Positions 22,259 through 35,100 of a stretch of DNA of 64,000 nucleotides are shown here, piece by piece. How positions within the stretch are numbered: the first letter of the stretch is position 1; every line of letters begins with the position of its first letter. Made by a program: the position numbers and the translations under genes. Under the pieces are notes generated by a model. That model saw only the letters and a program-made list of their open reading frames with translations, did not search any database and had not been told where the DNA came from. This DNA comes from Diprion similis (Eukaryota > Arthropoda > Insecta > Hymenoptera > Diprionidae), in the NCBI RefSeq assembly GCF_021155765.1, contig NC_060112.1, forward strand, positions 1,798,001-1,862,000, given 5' to 3'.

Positions 22259-24262
22259 ATGGCGTTTGTTAAATGGATACTCGAAGTACCGCGGAGGTTA
22301 TTTCTCGCGAATAGTATCGCCGTCAAACGCAGTGTACACAGCTGTGCCAGGATATCCGAAACAAACGTATCCGATGCGGTAGGAACACGGAGAATAATTA
22401 AGGTTGGCTTTCAATGACGTTAGTCTCTCTCTCTCTCCCTCACTCGCTCGCCGTGATAAATTATCATGGCGGTTGTACTAGCCTATCTTTCACACTTCTT
22501 TCTGCGCTTATAATTTGGACGGATTCAACAGCCGAATTACTGCCGCATAATTGATATCAAACAATCTATGATATTTATTATTCTTTACCCGGGAGTCCGT
22601 TCAACAAATGAGTCTCGTCGTCCGTCTTCTAAATGCCGAGAAAAAAAAGACATCCCCAACAATCGACTTACTAACAACGCGTCATTTACTTCGTTTTTCA
22701 TTCAGGGCTGGGTCAAAGCACTGCGAAACATGAAGGACAACGTGTTTATCGATGTTTCGGACGGCTCGTGCAGCGAGCACTTGCAAATCGTAATACCGAA
22801 ATCAATTAAGCCGAGTAACTTGACCTATGGAAGCAGCGTCTCAGTCGAGGGTGATATAGCAATGGGACCAAATGGGAGAGTAGAGTTAAGAGCGGAAACT
22901 ATCTCAGTTGTTGGGGAATGCGTTGTTTCAGATGGTTATCCGTTCATGCCTAGGAAAAAATATCCGCAAGAATACATTAGGCAGTATTTGCATATGAGAC
23001 CGAGGACAAATGGCTTTGGGAGCCTGCTGAGGATACGAGATTTGGCCACTGTGGCTATAGGAGATCACCTTAGAAGTCGAGGATTTGTCGGAGTCCATAC
23101 ACCAGTTTTAACTTCTAACGACTGTGAAGGTGCGGGGGAAGTGTTCACAGTGAGACCAGCAAGCGAGGGGCTTATGAAATCTATGAAAAAGGAAGGCGTT
23201 TCAGACGATGAGGCTTACTTCAACACTAAAGTATTTCTCACGGTTTCTGGTCAGCTACAGTTGGAATCTGTAGTAAGGTGAATGAGTAAAGATTCGGTAG
23301 AGTTGCTGCACGCAGCTTATTGTCTATTTTTTTTTCTTAAACAATTTTACCCAAGTCTGAGGTTTATCTTTGTCGCATTTAGCTGTTTGAATCGTTAAAC
23401 AAAATTGAAAAATAATTTCAGAGGCTTGTCCAAGGTTTTCTGTTTTGGTCCGACTTTTAGAGCAGAGAATTCAAAGTCTCGATTACACCTGTCCGAGTTT
23501 TACATGATCGAAGCTGAGATAGCTTTCGCTAGGAATATTGAGGAGCTAGCTCAAGAAGCTGAATTGTTGTTGAAAAGTGTGACTAATTATGTCATCGACA
23601 AGGGGGGCTCAGACCTTCGTATTCATGGTGCGCCAGAGCCAGATTGGCTTGATAAAACTTTTCACATAATCAGCTACGATGAAGCTGTAAAAATATTGGA
23701 GGAGAATATAGGTCAATTAAGTTCGCCCATTAAGTACGGAGAGAGCCTTTCAAAAGACCATGAACTATTTCTAGTACAACATACCAACGGAGTACCCGTA
23801 TTCATTGTTGACTTTCCAAAAGAAAGCAAGCCCTTTTATATGAAAGAAGCTCCCCACGACCCGACAAAGGTAAGGAGAAATTATCCCCTTGTTATATTTA
23901 CAATTTCATATTGCCTGTTCTCAACTTGGAACAAGAAGAAAAGAGAGTACGTTAAAAATTTAGTTCTTCTGTTTGTTTTATTCAATGATCTTTCGAAGGC
24001 GGCGGCAATGGACCTCTTGATGCCTATCGTTGGGGAATTGATAGGAGGCAGTATGCGTGAGGATAACTACGACGTGTTGAAGTCAAAGTTATCTTCGCTT
24101 ACCCCAAACCTAGATTGGTACTTAGAACTTCGTAAATATGGAAATGTTCCCTCCGGAGGTTTCGGAATGGGTTTCGAACGTTATTTGCAAACCATAATGG
24201 GCATACCAAATATCAAAGATACTATTCCGTTTCCTAGATGGCCTCACAATTGCAAATTTTGA
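22259..24262 (+). CDS. NARS2: Asparaginyl-tRNA synthetase, mitochondrial
   Basis: Four exons (22259-22402, 22706-23277, 23422-23869, 23999-24262) encode a class II aminoacyl-tRNA synthetase that attaches asparagine to mitochondrial tRNA-Asn. The N-terminus from the ATG at 22259 is rich in R/K and hydrophobic residues ([19 protein letters not shown]), fitting a mitochondrial presequence. An upstream in-frame ATG at 22235 is possible. The OB-fold anticodon domain begins at GWVKALR. Catalytic motifs include [21 protein letters not shown], motif 2 [25 protein letters not shown], and motif 3 [12 protein letters not shown], with INDI-like [12 protein letters not shown] at the end. The third intron (23870-23998) is 129 bases, has no stop in frame and could be read through. 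AATAAA at 24262-24267 overlaps the stop codon. The gene is head to head with LAMTOR1. Confidence 0.93.
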
Positions 24263-26102
24263 ATAAAGATCTGCTCTAGACTGAGTTCGATTACTTTTTT
24301 TTGTTCAAACGTACCACTGCAGTTAGTATTAATCAGATCAAGACCAGAGATGGTTGAAAACATTCAATGCTTTCAAGTATAAAGCTCTATTCTTTCAATC
24401 ATCGCACAAAGTTTGCAGTAATTGCTATTTAAATTGCAGCAAATTGGGAAATGGGTTTAAAATCAACAATCGATATAGGTGGATTTTATTCTTTATTATT
24501 ATTCGATTAAATACCGTGATGAAATTTAACAAAACACCATCAAGTTTTGCAATAATTAATTTTTTATTCGCACGAATAATTCATTCAATGATAATCATGA
24601 TCCAACGAAGTAAGTGAGCTTCCTCGGGCAGCGTCAATGGGTAGAATATATATTTATTAGGGTGATTAATAACGAATAAGAGAAAAAAAAAGTCAAGACC
24701 CCGTGTAACCAACAAGTAGTTTCATCTTTTTTTTCTTTTTCATTTTCTTTTCTTTTTTCTTTTTTACAACAAAATAACGATTTTCTCTTCTCTTCGATGG
24801 AAGTTTCTTATTTCATGAATCGCATTATGATATCCTATATATACAATAAAATAGATAATTATTATATCACACATTTTGTACAGTTTTAAACATTTGTGAT
24901 TCACAACAACACTCGTTTCACATTTTCGTCACCTCATAATATATGTCACTCATATTTTGTATAATTGAGTATACAGGAAAGTAAAGAAAAAGAAATCATT
25001 GTGTTGAACGCTAACAACCCAGCCCCCAAAATTGTTTTCAGCCCATTTGTTTTCTTCTTCGTCTCTTTCTACCACCCTTTTTCAACAAATTTTTGTTTTT
25101 CTTTTTTACAACAAAGTACAAACAATACGAAATGGTATTCAAGTTTTTGTGCTCATCGTTGTTTTCATCTTGTTTCTTCTTATTTTTTTCTTGTTCGCCT
25201 ATTCGATGACCTGTTGACCACTTGTCATGGAAAACGAATACACACGAGATAATACAAGGAATGCTAAATACATCTTAAGCTTACCCCTTAACTCGTTAAT
25301 ATAGTAATACATTTATAAATATATACACATCACAAACTTCTCTCGTTATTATAATTATAATAGTAATAATAATAATAATCCACACGCTTGCACTCTTTCC
25401 ACTAAACAATTGTTTGGAGCATAACACATATAACTTGTATGAAATGATCGTTAAAGGTTACGTGTTTTTTAAGAATCAGATAAACTACGTAATGTATATC
25501 GTGTGTTTTACGTTAAACACTGCATTTTAGGTTCTGAAGATTTTTCACAAACCCGCAGCTTAACTTGCACCATGCGAAACTAGCCGAAAAACATTGGTCT
25601 ATTTAAATTAACCAATATTCAAAATTTCAAAAGTCATTTCCACACCAATCAAATGAATTTCAAACCATTGAAGTCAAAACGATTGAACGAAAATTAATTA
25701 CTTCCAAATATAACAATGCCGCAAAAATATGTCAATTGTTCAAGCATATAATAAGAAAGTAAAATTTATCGGTGGTGGATAATTCATTCAAGCTTTATTT
25801 CTCGACGTTCTGATTTTGGCCAGTTTTTCAATTAGCACAGTGTTTACTTACCTTCCTACGGAGGGAAAAATTATGGAGATAAACGGGGAGAAAAGAAAAA
25901 AAAAGGGGGGGACTCAATAAGCATATACCGCCGGATCACATCATACAAGCTGTACAAAAGGTCGATCAAACCTGTATTACGCCCCTACTTAATATTATAT
26001 TATTATGCAGTTCTGATATCATAAGCCGAAGCTTGGTTAGATAATCCTTGACACGCATCGGATTATGTTAAGTCGTATCCTTGCTTATATTTACATTATT
26101 AT
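24263..26102. other. Tail-to-tail gap between NARS2 and PCF11, mostly PCF11 3' untranslated region
   Basis: Contains pyrimidine-rich tracts and AT-rich DNA but no exon. Two TTTATT hexamers near 24650 (AATAAA on the minus strand) could terminate PCF11, which would give it a 3' untranslated region of up to 1.4 kb. The frames in the T-rich tract at 24965-25252 are low-complexity. Confidence 0.45.
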
Positions 26103-29100
26103 TTACATGATGGAACAGAGGCCAGACAATTCATGACCCTTTTCTACTGGGGGTAGAACAGACAATTTTTTACCTTGTAAACTTGGCTTTATTGACGCTG
26201 GCCTCAATATTTCAGGTGCCACTGTGTCTGGGGTTTTGGGATTATTCGGTTTGTCTTTTAGTTCGTCTATTTCCTTTGTGGCGGTCAGCGGCTTTGTTAT
26301 GTTTATTTTTATACGCGACGGGGCTGCTGGCAGAGCCGCTGGTGCTGATTCCAACTCAACATTACCATCTATTGAACTTTTCACCGCTGTATGTGTTGTG
26401 TCGACCAGCGCCGGCTCGTTCACTACAGGCTCCTCCACGTCTGGTGATAAAAAAAAAGTAAAACCTCGTTTATTAATCCATGCATGCGAGTAAAATGACA
26501 GTCATATTCGATCGTCAAAGAAACTTAGGTGGACTCACCAGGTTCGGGATCAACAGGTTCAGTCTTCACCTCCACATTGGTGAATATAAATTGCTCCTCC
26601 GTTCCATCGTCAATAATTTCTTCCTCGTCGATGGGTTCCTCTTTGATTTTAACATCGGCAAAATCTACCGATTCTATTTTGTCGGGTGTTTCTTTCTCGT
26701 TGAGTTCTTCGATTTCTTTGTCCTCATCTTTTTCAACTTTGAGATTATCCTTTTCACTTTCCGTTTCCTCAGGGATATGGGTAGGTTTCTCCTCATTCAT
26801 CTTTTCCTCTTCCTCTTTCTTTTCTTCTTCTTCTTTCTCCTCTGTCTCAGGCTTTTCGCTCAATGCTTCTGCAGCAGGTTGCTCACCAGATTCCTCAACA
26901 TCTGCTTTCATCTCTGTGTCTGCATTCTCCGGTTCTTCCTTCTTTTCTTCCTCAGCTTCAGTAACTGATTCGTCCATCGGAGTAATGGAATCTTCCAAGG
27001 ATCGCTAAAAAGTGCAACGGAATGACTTCGTTACCAAATTGACAGTGATTAAGTAATAATGGCAATACTGATGATGGTCATAACCCAGTAAACTTTGATT
27101 GAGCAAGAACGATTATCACGAAACTTAGTTAATAACATTTTCGAAGTCACATACCGCAAGATGCTTTTCCTATATTGCGAGATGAAAAACGAAAATTTAT
27201 TTTTAATTAGCAAACAAAAAGTCTACTGATTTTCAAACACCTACAACTAAAATATGACAGCAAAAAAATTAACGATTTTCCCAATCTTTTAACAGGCATT
27301 TTCCACATTTATTTTTGGCGTTCCAAAAATTTCTTCTACACCAAACGATCATAACCAGAGTATACTTCAAGCAATGAAAAACATAGCTGTAAGTTTTTCA
27401 TTGAACAGTAATTTCAATTTCATGCAGAGCATTACCTTATGATCCTCGAGGCATAGAGGATGGTAATTTTTCCCTTCGAAATTGATTGCAGGCCTCAAGT
27501 GCCATTCCTCCTTTTCCTCATTATAAAATTGTTCGAAAGCATCATGGCACACCTGACACTGCGTATCCTCGTTTCCTACTGTAGGCACACTTGGTTGCAC
27601 AGTTTCCTGAGGCGCGTCATCCGTGGCACTGCCTTCGGTTTCTGCAGTTTGTTTTTCAGTCTCGAACCAGCTTTGCGCTATCGGAAGTAAAAGGTGATTA
27701 AGATTCACTACCCAAGTCGTGAAAACAAAAAGTATCAAAATATTTCGTGTCACTAACCTCGGTCCTCCAAATCCTCGATTTCCTCATACTGGATCCAGTC
27801 ACTGACGTCATAATACCATGGTCGGGAATGCGCTTTCCTTGCGGAGTCCCTTTCACGTCGGTTTTGTCGGAAATGCCAGTCCAAGTGATGACTATACCGT
27901 GTTGCCAGCTCGGGAGCAAACCGCGCCCCACAAGAGCTGCACTGCATCCCACTGTAAAGCGCTGCAGCAATGGCCGGCTGCTTGCTACAAAGAATTATGC
28001 AAAAGGATAAAGAGAAATAGCTTCAAGAGTCGAAGATTGCAGAAATGATAAATGGAATTCAAAACATGATTAACGAATGAAATTTCATAGATACTTACAC
28101 TTTGAGCGTTTCTGGTTTGTCAAATGATACGGGAATGATTTCAGGCTCCTTTGTATCCTCCTCGTCTTGTTTCTTTTGCTCAGAGAGAAGATTCGGAACT
28201 ATACCAGTGGCCACTAATCTTTGGAACAACTCGTCCATGTTGAGAGTAGGTGGAAGTGGCGGGGCTGCCGATGTGTTTTCGGCCTGCTCTGCTTGGTATG
28301 ATAAACCAGAAGAAGGAGCCATTGCAGAGGGTAATACTGAGGAGAGTATGTCAAGTTGCAAGTCTGGAAGAAAAGTAAACATGATTATTGACTTGGATAT
28401 CTAAGCGGCAGTCAATACCCTAACTAACAAATTGACCAAAAATGCTTCTTATGATTGATCAAACTTCAAATACCGGGCTTAGGTGTGGAATTAAGGTCCG
28501 ATCTATCCTGTGAAGCAGACTCATGTTCAATCGGCGGGTACGTTTGATGCGTTGGAAGAGAATCCAAGTTCGTTTTATTGTCCAAAACAGGTGGCGTTGG
28601 TGGAGATTCGATAGGGCTCTCGCCTCGCATTCCAAATAATCTGACGTATCCAGCTCGAACGCCTTTTGGCAGAACTGAGAACCGAATGAAGTGTTTCTTG
28701 TCCCTGATGACGATAGGTTTGGGAAGTCCACCAAACTCAACTTTGAATGGTCGCCCGTTGAGCAGAACAGTTTGTAGAGAATCAATGAATTCAAGGGTGT
28801 TGGGTTTTCCCTCGATCTCAAATCTGCAACAATTTCAGTGGAGATAGTTAGCGTATTGTTCGTCAACAAATAGAAGTAAGAAAACGGCAGAAACAAGGAA
28901 TGGAACATACATTTGCGGCTTGGCGTCCAAGAACACTGGCACCATGTTTCTGGCATTGATGATCAGATTGATTTTGGCAATGACTAGATCTGTCCTCTTA
29001 ATGTATCCAATTTTCACCTGAGGTACAGGTCCTTCCAGCTTGACGCTGACCTTCTTACCACTGAGAAAAACGGTGATAGGGGGTCCACCAAAATAACACT

Positions 29101-32100
29101 CGTACCAACAATCATCGAACCACAATTCCCTTGTTGGAGCACCTAATTTCACTCTGAAACAGAAGAATCAATCATTTTCGAATGATCTCAATCCGGTTGT
29201 ATCTAAAATTTTCCCCATTGAAAACAAGACACCCAACATTCATTTTACCTGTGAACTTCTCCTTCGTAAATGAACTCCTTGTAGCCTTCGTTGAAAGCAC
29301 AAGTAACGGTATCCTTTTCGTCGATCAAAATTCTTCTAACTCCAGCTTGGAAACCAATCTCCCTAGGATCATCCCACTTCATGAATACGACGCCGGTATC
29401 TCCGTAGTATCTTATCTCTTTCGGTACTCCGTCAATCTTTATCGACTTCATGGTGTCCTTGGCTACTTCGGCAAGTATCTTGGGATCTGGAGGTGGCAAT
29501 TCCCTGCTGTGAGGTCCCTGATTCTTGAGCAGCACACCTCCAAAGTCAGGGTCATTCTCATTGGGGTCATACTTGGTGCCAACTGGTGACATACTCCTGG
29601 GCGGCATGTTGGGACTGACGTTTGGCCCTGGAACTGCGTTGGGATTCGGAAGCATGTTCGGAGGAGGCATCACACCGTTGTTCATCATTATGGAGCTTGG
29701 CCCATTCATGTTGGAGATTGGTATTGCAGGTGGCAGCTGCGAGCTCGGAATACCAATTGGGCCCATTGGCCCGTTAGGAATCAAGTTCGGCATCATCGGA
29801 CCATTGGGGCCCATCGGTCCCATCATTCCTGGAAGCATGCGCTGGTTGGGAGCCATGTTCTGATTAAAGCTTCCATGGAACTGGTTGAACTCCGGCCTAA
29901 TCGGACCATAGTGTCTCGGACCTTGCCAAGGGCCGACTGGTCTATAATCAGCATTGAAGTGACTGGGAGGCCCAGAAAATGGACTCGCAGAGTGGTTCCA
30001 AGAACCGGGCGACTGCCAGGCCTGCTGACCCTGCCATCTCACGTTGCTGTTCTGACCACGAGACATTTGCGAGTCTTTGTTCGACCTGCCACCTTCGTTG
30101 TCGCTGGACGGACTGAACGTCGGTGTCCTGTCTATATCGAGTCCTCCTTTTTCCCACACAATAGAAGTGCCCTCTTTCTCCTTGCGAAGGGCCGCTCTGA
30201 GTTTCTGATCTTCGCTCATTTGCAGTATATCTTGTATCAGGTTGTTGTACTGGATTTTCGTTATTAATCCTTGGTTCAGCTGCTCAGCAGCTTGCTTCAT
30301 GATTATTTCGATATTGCTATCATCGGATCTCTCTGGCTTTTCTGGGTCTCTGTTTCGCCTTGAAGATCTCGTGTCAGTATCATCAGTAGAAAGTGTCCTG
30401 CGCCTCTCTTTGGGATCGTCCGGTAATTTGCTATACAGTCTCGGCCTTCCAAGTCTGTCTCTGTCGCGGTCTCTATCCCGCTTTTCATCTAGGCTGCTTG
30501 TCTTCTCTCTGGGTCCTTTGGGAGTCGGCGCTTTCAACTTCGCCCAACCGTCTTTCCCATCCTCGCCAGATATTATTGGAGGTGGTGGTGTAGGGGGACG
30601 TCCAGCGCTTGGGTGAGTCAGTGTGCGAAGGTCGACATCCTCATTTCCGAACAGCCTGTTGACCGAAAAACTCCTTTATTTCTTATATTATTTACGAATA
30701 TTGGCAGAAAATCGACAGTAAATCAGATCGAGAACAAACAGTGAAAATAAGCAAGTAAACTCACGCGTCGAACTTCTCAGCTTTTGACTTTTTCAGCGTC
30801 GTTGATTCCAAGTGTTCAGAACTTTGTCTTTTATTGGCGCCGACAGTCAACACTCGCAGATCTAAGTCCTCTTCTGTAAAAAGTTCTTTTATGGGATATC
30901 CTATGCAGCTAAATAGTAAAGTGCCCAATAACGTACGACGCGAACATGATGCCAAGGCAATGAACAAGCGTATATTGGGCATTATACTATATTTACCTGT
31001 GTCATTTCTTTTGAAAATTTAGTGTAACATACCATATTTTAATCATTTTTTTATCACTTATAATGACGGCTGGAGCTTACCTTCAAGCTCCTTCAGGTAT
31101 TTAGCCCTTGGGATCCTCCTAATCTTAAGCCTATGGGTCTACATTTGTTTATGCAACATCTAAGCATGACCGCTTCAAAAGTAATAATTTTCAATACGTT
31201 GCCAAGTTGTTCATTGTACAGAAGGTGAAGCATAATTTTCATTTCAGAATGAAATGAAAATAAATGAATAAATAATGTGAGAAATAATAAAGATCAATCA
31301 TTCATAGAATTTGAATCTGGTCTTCGTAATTTTTTAATCTCGTGTAGATCAATATCTGTTTACTGTTGGAATATCAACAGAAAGTCTTGCAGAAGTAAAC
31401 TACCAGATTTCAAATAATGCTACACTAATAGTTTTCGCATCGCTTTCCAAGGCTGAATCAGGACTGGTAAAATAAAAATGTAGATTGACTGATGATTTAG
31501 CATTATTTAAAATGTCCCTGAACGAAAAAAACCAATGGTTCCTCTACCAATCCTGACACGCCATAAACAAAACTAAGTCTGATTTGTCATCAGAGAATAA
31601 AATGTGTCGAGCACAAGTAAATAGCAAGTTGCAAGATGTCGTAGAATAACAAACTCACTCTTTTCGGTAACACCAACACAGGCAGGAGGCGTAGGAATTG
31701 GCAGAGCTGTCCTGAGATCCTCATCCTTGGTTGCGGGGTTGACAACAGACTCCAAGCAAGGCTGAACGGGAAGCGGAGTAGCGGATATAACGTTCATCTT
31801 CGGACTCAAACTGCCATCTCTGTTTCGCCTCATGTAATTTCGCTGTCTAGCATTGAGCCCGATTTCTTTGAAAGTGGGCGGATGAGGAGGAGACACTATC
31901 AATGAACCTGACTGTTCTTCCTCGGTAAGACCTCCCGAGCTACTCAAGTTGGAGCTAGACTTTGTATCGTTACGTCTTGGTATTCTATAAGAAGGACTTG
32001 AACTCCGTTTCCTAGATTTCAGAGAGTTCTTCTTTCTGCTCTTCGGATTTTGGGACGACGAGGACTGGGTAGGGGATGTGCGGATCGACAGCGAGCTATC

Positions 32101-35100
32101 CTCGCTGTCTTTCTCGTTCGACTTAGACCTAACGGGACTATTTTCCCTTTCGACTTTAGGTAGCTTGCTCGGCGATCCCTGAGGTTGTTTTGACCGCGAT
32201 TTGTTCCCTAACTTTCTATGCGACGACTTCGAGGAAGCGGAGGTCTTTTCGCTCGAAGACGAGGCAGACGCTAACTGACGTCCGCCGCTCGAACTTTTAT
32301 CTTTTGATTTCGAATCCGCACCTCCACTTCCTCTGTTACTTCCAGATGATGTCGACGATGCATTGCTGGCATTATTGTTATTATTATTATTATTATTTAT
32401 GTTACTTGTATTTGCTAAGGACTGATTTTGAACGACCTTGGAATTACCATTAATGTTGTTAGAGCTGCTACTACTATTACTAGACGACGATCTGGGGTCT
32501 TTCTTCTGACTTGTTCGATGCGATACAGCATCTTTGTTTGCGTTACCACTGAAATTTTTATTATTGTTGTTGTTATTCAGGTTCGTATTATTACCACTAT
32601 TGTTACTATTAGCATTTATCATCGAGGTATTGGAACTGGCAACATTTGACGAAGGCTTGTTTATAGTGCTAGTCACAGCCTGTTTAGATGTTATCTGCTG
32701 TTTTAATTGCTCTGAAAGTACAGTGTTTGTGACGTTATGTGCTGGAGGAGGTGGTAATGGTGGTGGTGCTAGCGATTGATTATCTGGACGAGAATCCTTC
32801 TGGCCAGCCGTTGTTATTCGTAGACGTGGGTCAATGTTTGACGTTACAGATTCTGGAGTGGAGGAAGACGTCAACGGCTTCAGTCGTGGATCCCTAGAAG
32901 CTAGCCTAGCCGATGCTACAGCCACGCTGCTCGCCGGCGCAATTCTTGTTCCATTGTTAGAGCCAGAGTTTTTCAAAAGAGATGCAGCCGCTGCCGGAAA
33001 CTGAAAACAACACGAAAAGAAAGATTTCAATGATCAGCACTATTCATCAATGAAATCCTCTGGTCTAATGACCAAATAAATAGAGTATCTAATGCAGTAG
33101 AAATAAAAGCAATATATGCAAACTTTTGAATATTCACCTGTTTAGTGACATGTTTTGTCGCTTGAACAGGCAAAGTTACTGGCACAGTTGCGCCAGGCGT
33201 CACATTATCCGTCGTCGTAACAGGCGGTACTGTTGTCACGGCCTGAGAAATCGACAAAGCAATGAGCACCGTTGCGTCAAATTAATAAGCACTTTGGAGC
33301 ACGCGTTTGTTGAAATAAAACTCACCGTTTCGTTTCGAATACTTTCGGCTTGTTTGTTGAGTTGTCGCTGTTGCTGTTCCAGGCTGGCCGTAGCCTGCAG
33401 TAATTCCAACTCAAGTTTTTGTTTCTGCAACTCCAAGAGCTCCCTTTGTTTCTTCAATAATTGTTCCCGCATTGCTGCCTCGCCTATCGTTATCGGAGCG
33501 CCAGGAGGCTCTTGGACCGGCGTGACTGGAGGCTCGATTGCTGGTGGAGGTTGAGGCTGATAAAATAGAAGAATAAAAACGTCAGTGGCGAGTGAGTGTG
33601 ATTTTCTGATGAAAAAGAAAACTTTTGTTCTTATTTCTGGCAAGCCGTTCCATCTTCTTACCAGTGACAGGAATCTGGGATTCAGATATATAGATCCCGA
33701 TGATACGGACGAAAGGGAAGACGACGATGCGATTATAGGCCACGCTGGATCGATGTTGTGCACTCGGACATCTAGGGAGAACAGCTTCTTCGCTGGGAAA
33801 ACCTCGTTCCAAGTCTGTCGCAGCTTCCACATACTAGCCCTTGTACTTTCGTCCACCTAATAGGTATGTGGTAAAAATAGGTTGAACAAGTCTGTGATGA
33901 AATGGAACTGTTGCAAATTTAGATACATGTTAGATTTTAATATTTTACTCAATGTTCAGATACATGAATTTGATGAAATTTCGAATCTCAATTCAATTCA
34001 ATTTTGGCTAGTTTTGAAAAATTGTTTTCTTTATCTGTTTCATATTAAGAATTTAGTTATCCGTTTCTTGATTTCTCGTCTCTTTGAATAGCATCAATTG
34101 CAATGTAATGTGAGAACAAGGTCATTTTCTTGTAAGGTTTCGTTACGTCTAATGTGTTGAATTATCAGCTCGTTTGTAACAGTCTGATTGTCTGCTTGAG
34201 ATAAGTGATTAGCTTGAAACTTATTAGGAAAAAATAATGCTCCTGCGTATATCTAACAGATAATTAACGATAGGTAATTAGTTTAGTAATTTTTTTAAGC
34301 AAATTAACAAATGAATTACCTTCTCGAAAACACCACAAAATAGGTTGACAATATTTTGGGTGAAGAGGCTTGTGTAGGCTCCGTTAACGTTCTTGACGAT
34401 TGAATCGATGAGGTATAGAACAGGAAGTTTGATATCGCTTCTGACCTAGTAAAACACAATAACACACTATCCCACTTGTACGGTACACTCAATCCACTGG
34501 GTTTTAAATCTTGGCCACCGCATGCCATCACCAGCCGACCACCAAACATATGGGCCTTCTTTAACGGATCTTCTTTTGATACGCATCCCAAACCACTACC
34601 GTCAACTTATGATTACCGCTACATACTATGCCTAGGATTACTTAGTTGCTAATAAAAACTTATGAACCAGAAAAAGATACCTTTGGGATAAATTTAACAT
34701 GCCAAGACAGCAGTTATTCAGTCAAACTACATGTAAAATTAATACTCAGAGAATTTGTCCGAAGAATTCAATATATGAAGAAATTAGATGAGTAGAAGTT
34801 TTGAAACCGATGAGAATTACGTTGAAGATGTAAGTCATTTTTCAAAAACTGCATTAAGTAAAGAGATAAACCTTCAAAATCTATCGGAAAAATTTTGTAA
34901 CATTAATCTGCCTCTCTCTCCCTCGATACATGGATCAAATGAATTATATAATATTCAGGGTAGAGAGATAAGTGTAAAAAGATCATTAGTTGGTAAATAA
35001 GATTTGATAAAATAGCAATAAGTACATAAAATCACTAGTAGTTTTGCGCATTTTGTTGAAATGTTAGAAGGACCAAAATATTGGGAGAAACAAAATAAAA

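Noticed and set aside
24965-25252. Phe/Ser-rich frames in the pyrimidine tract between NARS2 and Pcf11
   Set aside because: Low-complexity reading of TTC/TTT repeats in a probable 3' untranslated region.
26480-27008. Long plus-strand frames (about 160 codons) over the acidic exon of Pcf11
   Set aside because: They are antisense shadows of a Glu/Lys-codon-rich exon, giving low-complexity Ser/Phe/Leu-rich protein without family features.
29525-30616. Plus-strand frames over the large Pcf11 exon
   Set aside because: Antisense to a well-supported coding exon with consistent splice phases; glycine/proline-rich shadows only.
34788-35000. 70-codon plus-strand frame within Pcf11 intron 1
   Set aside because: Complex-looking but isolated; nothing links it to a promoter, second exon or known family.
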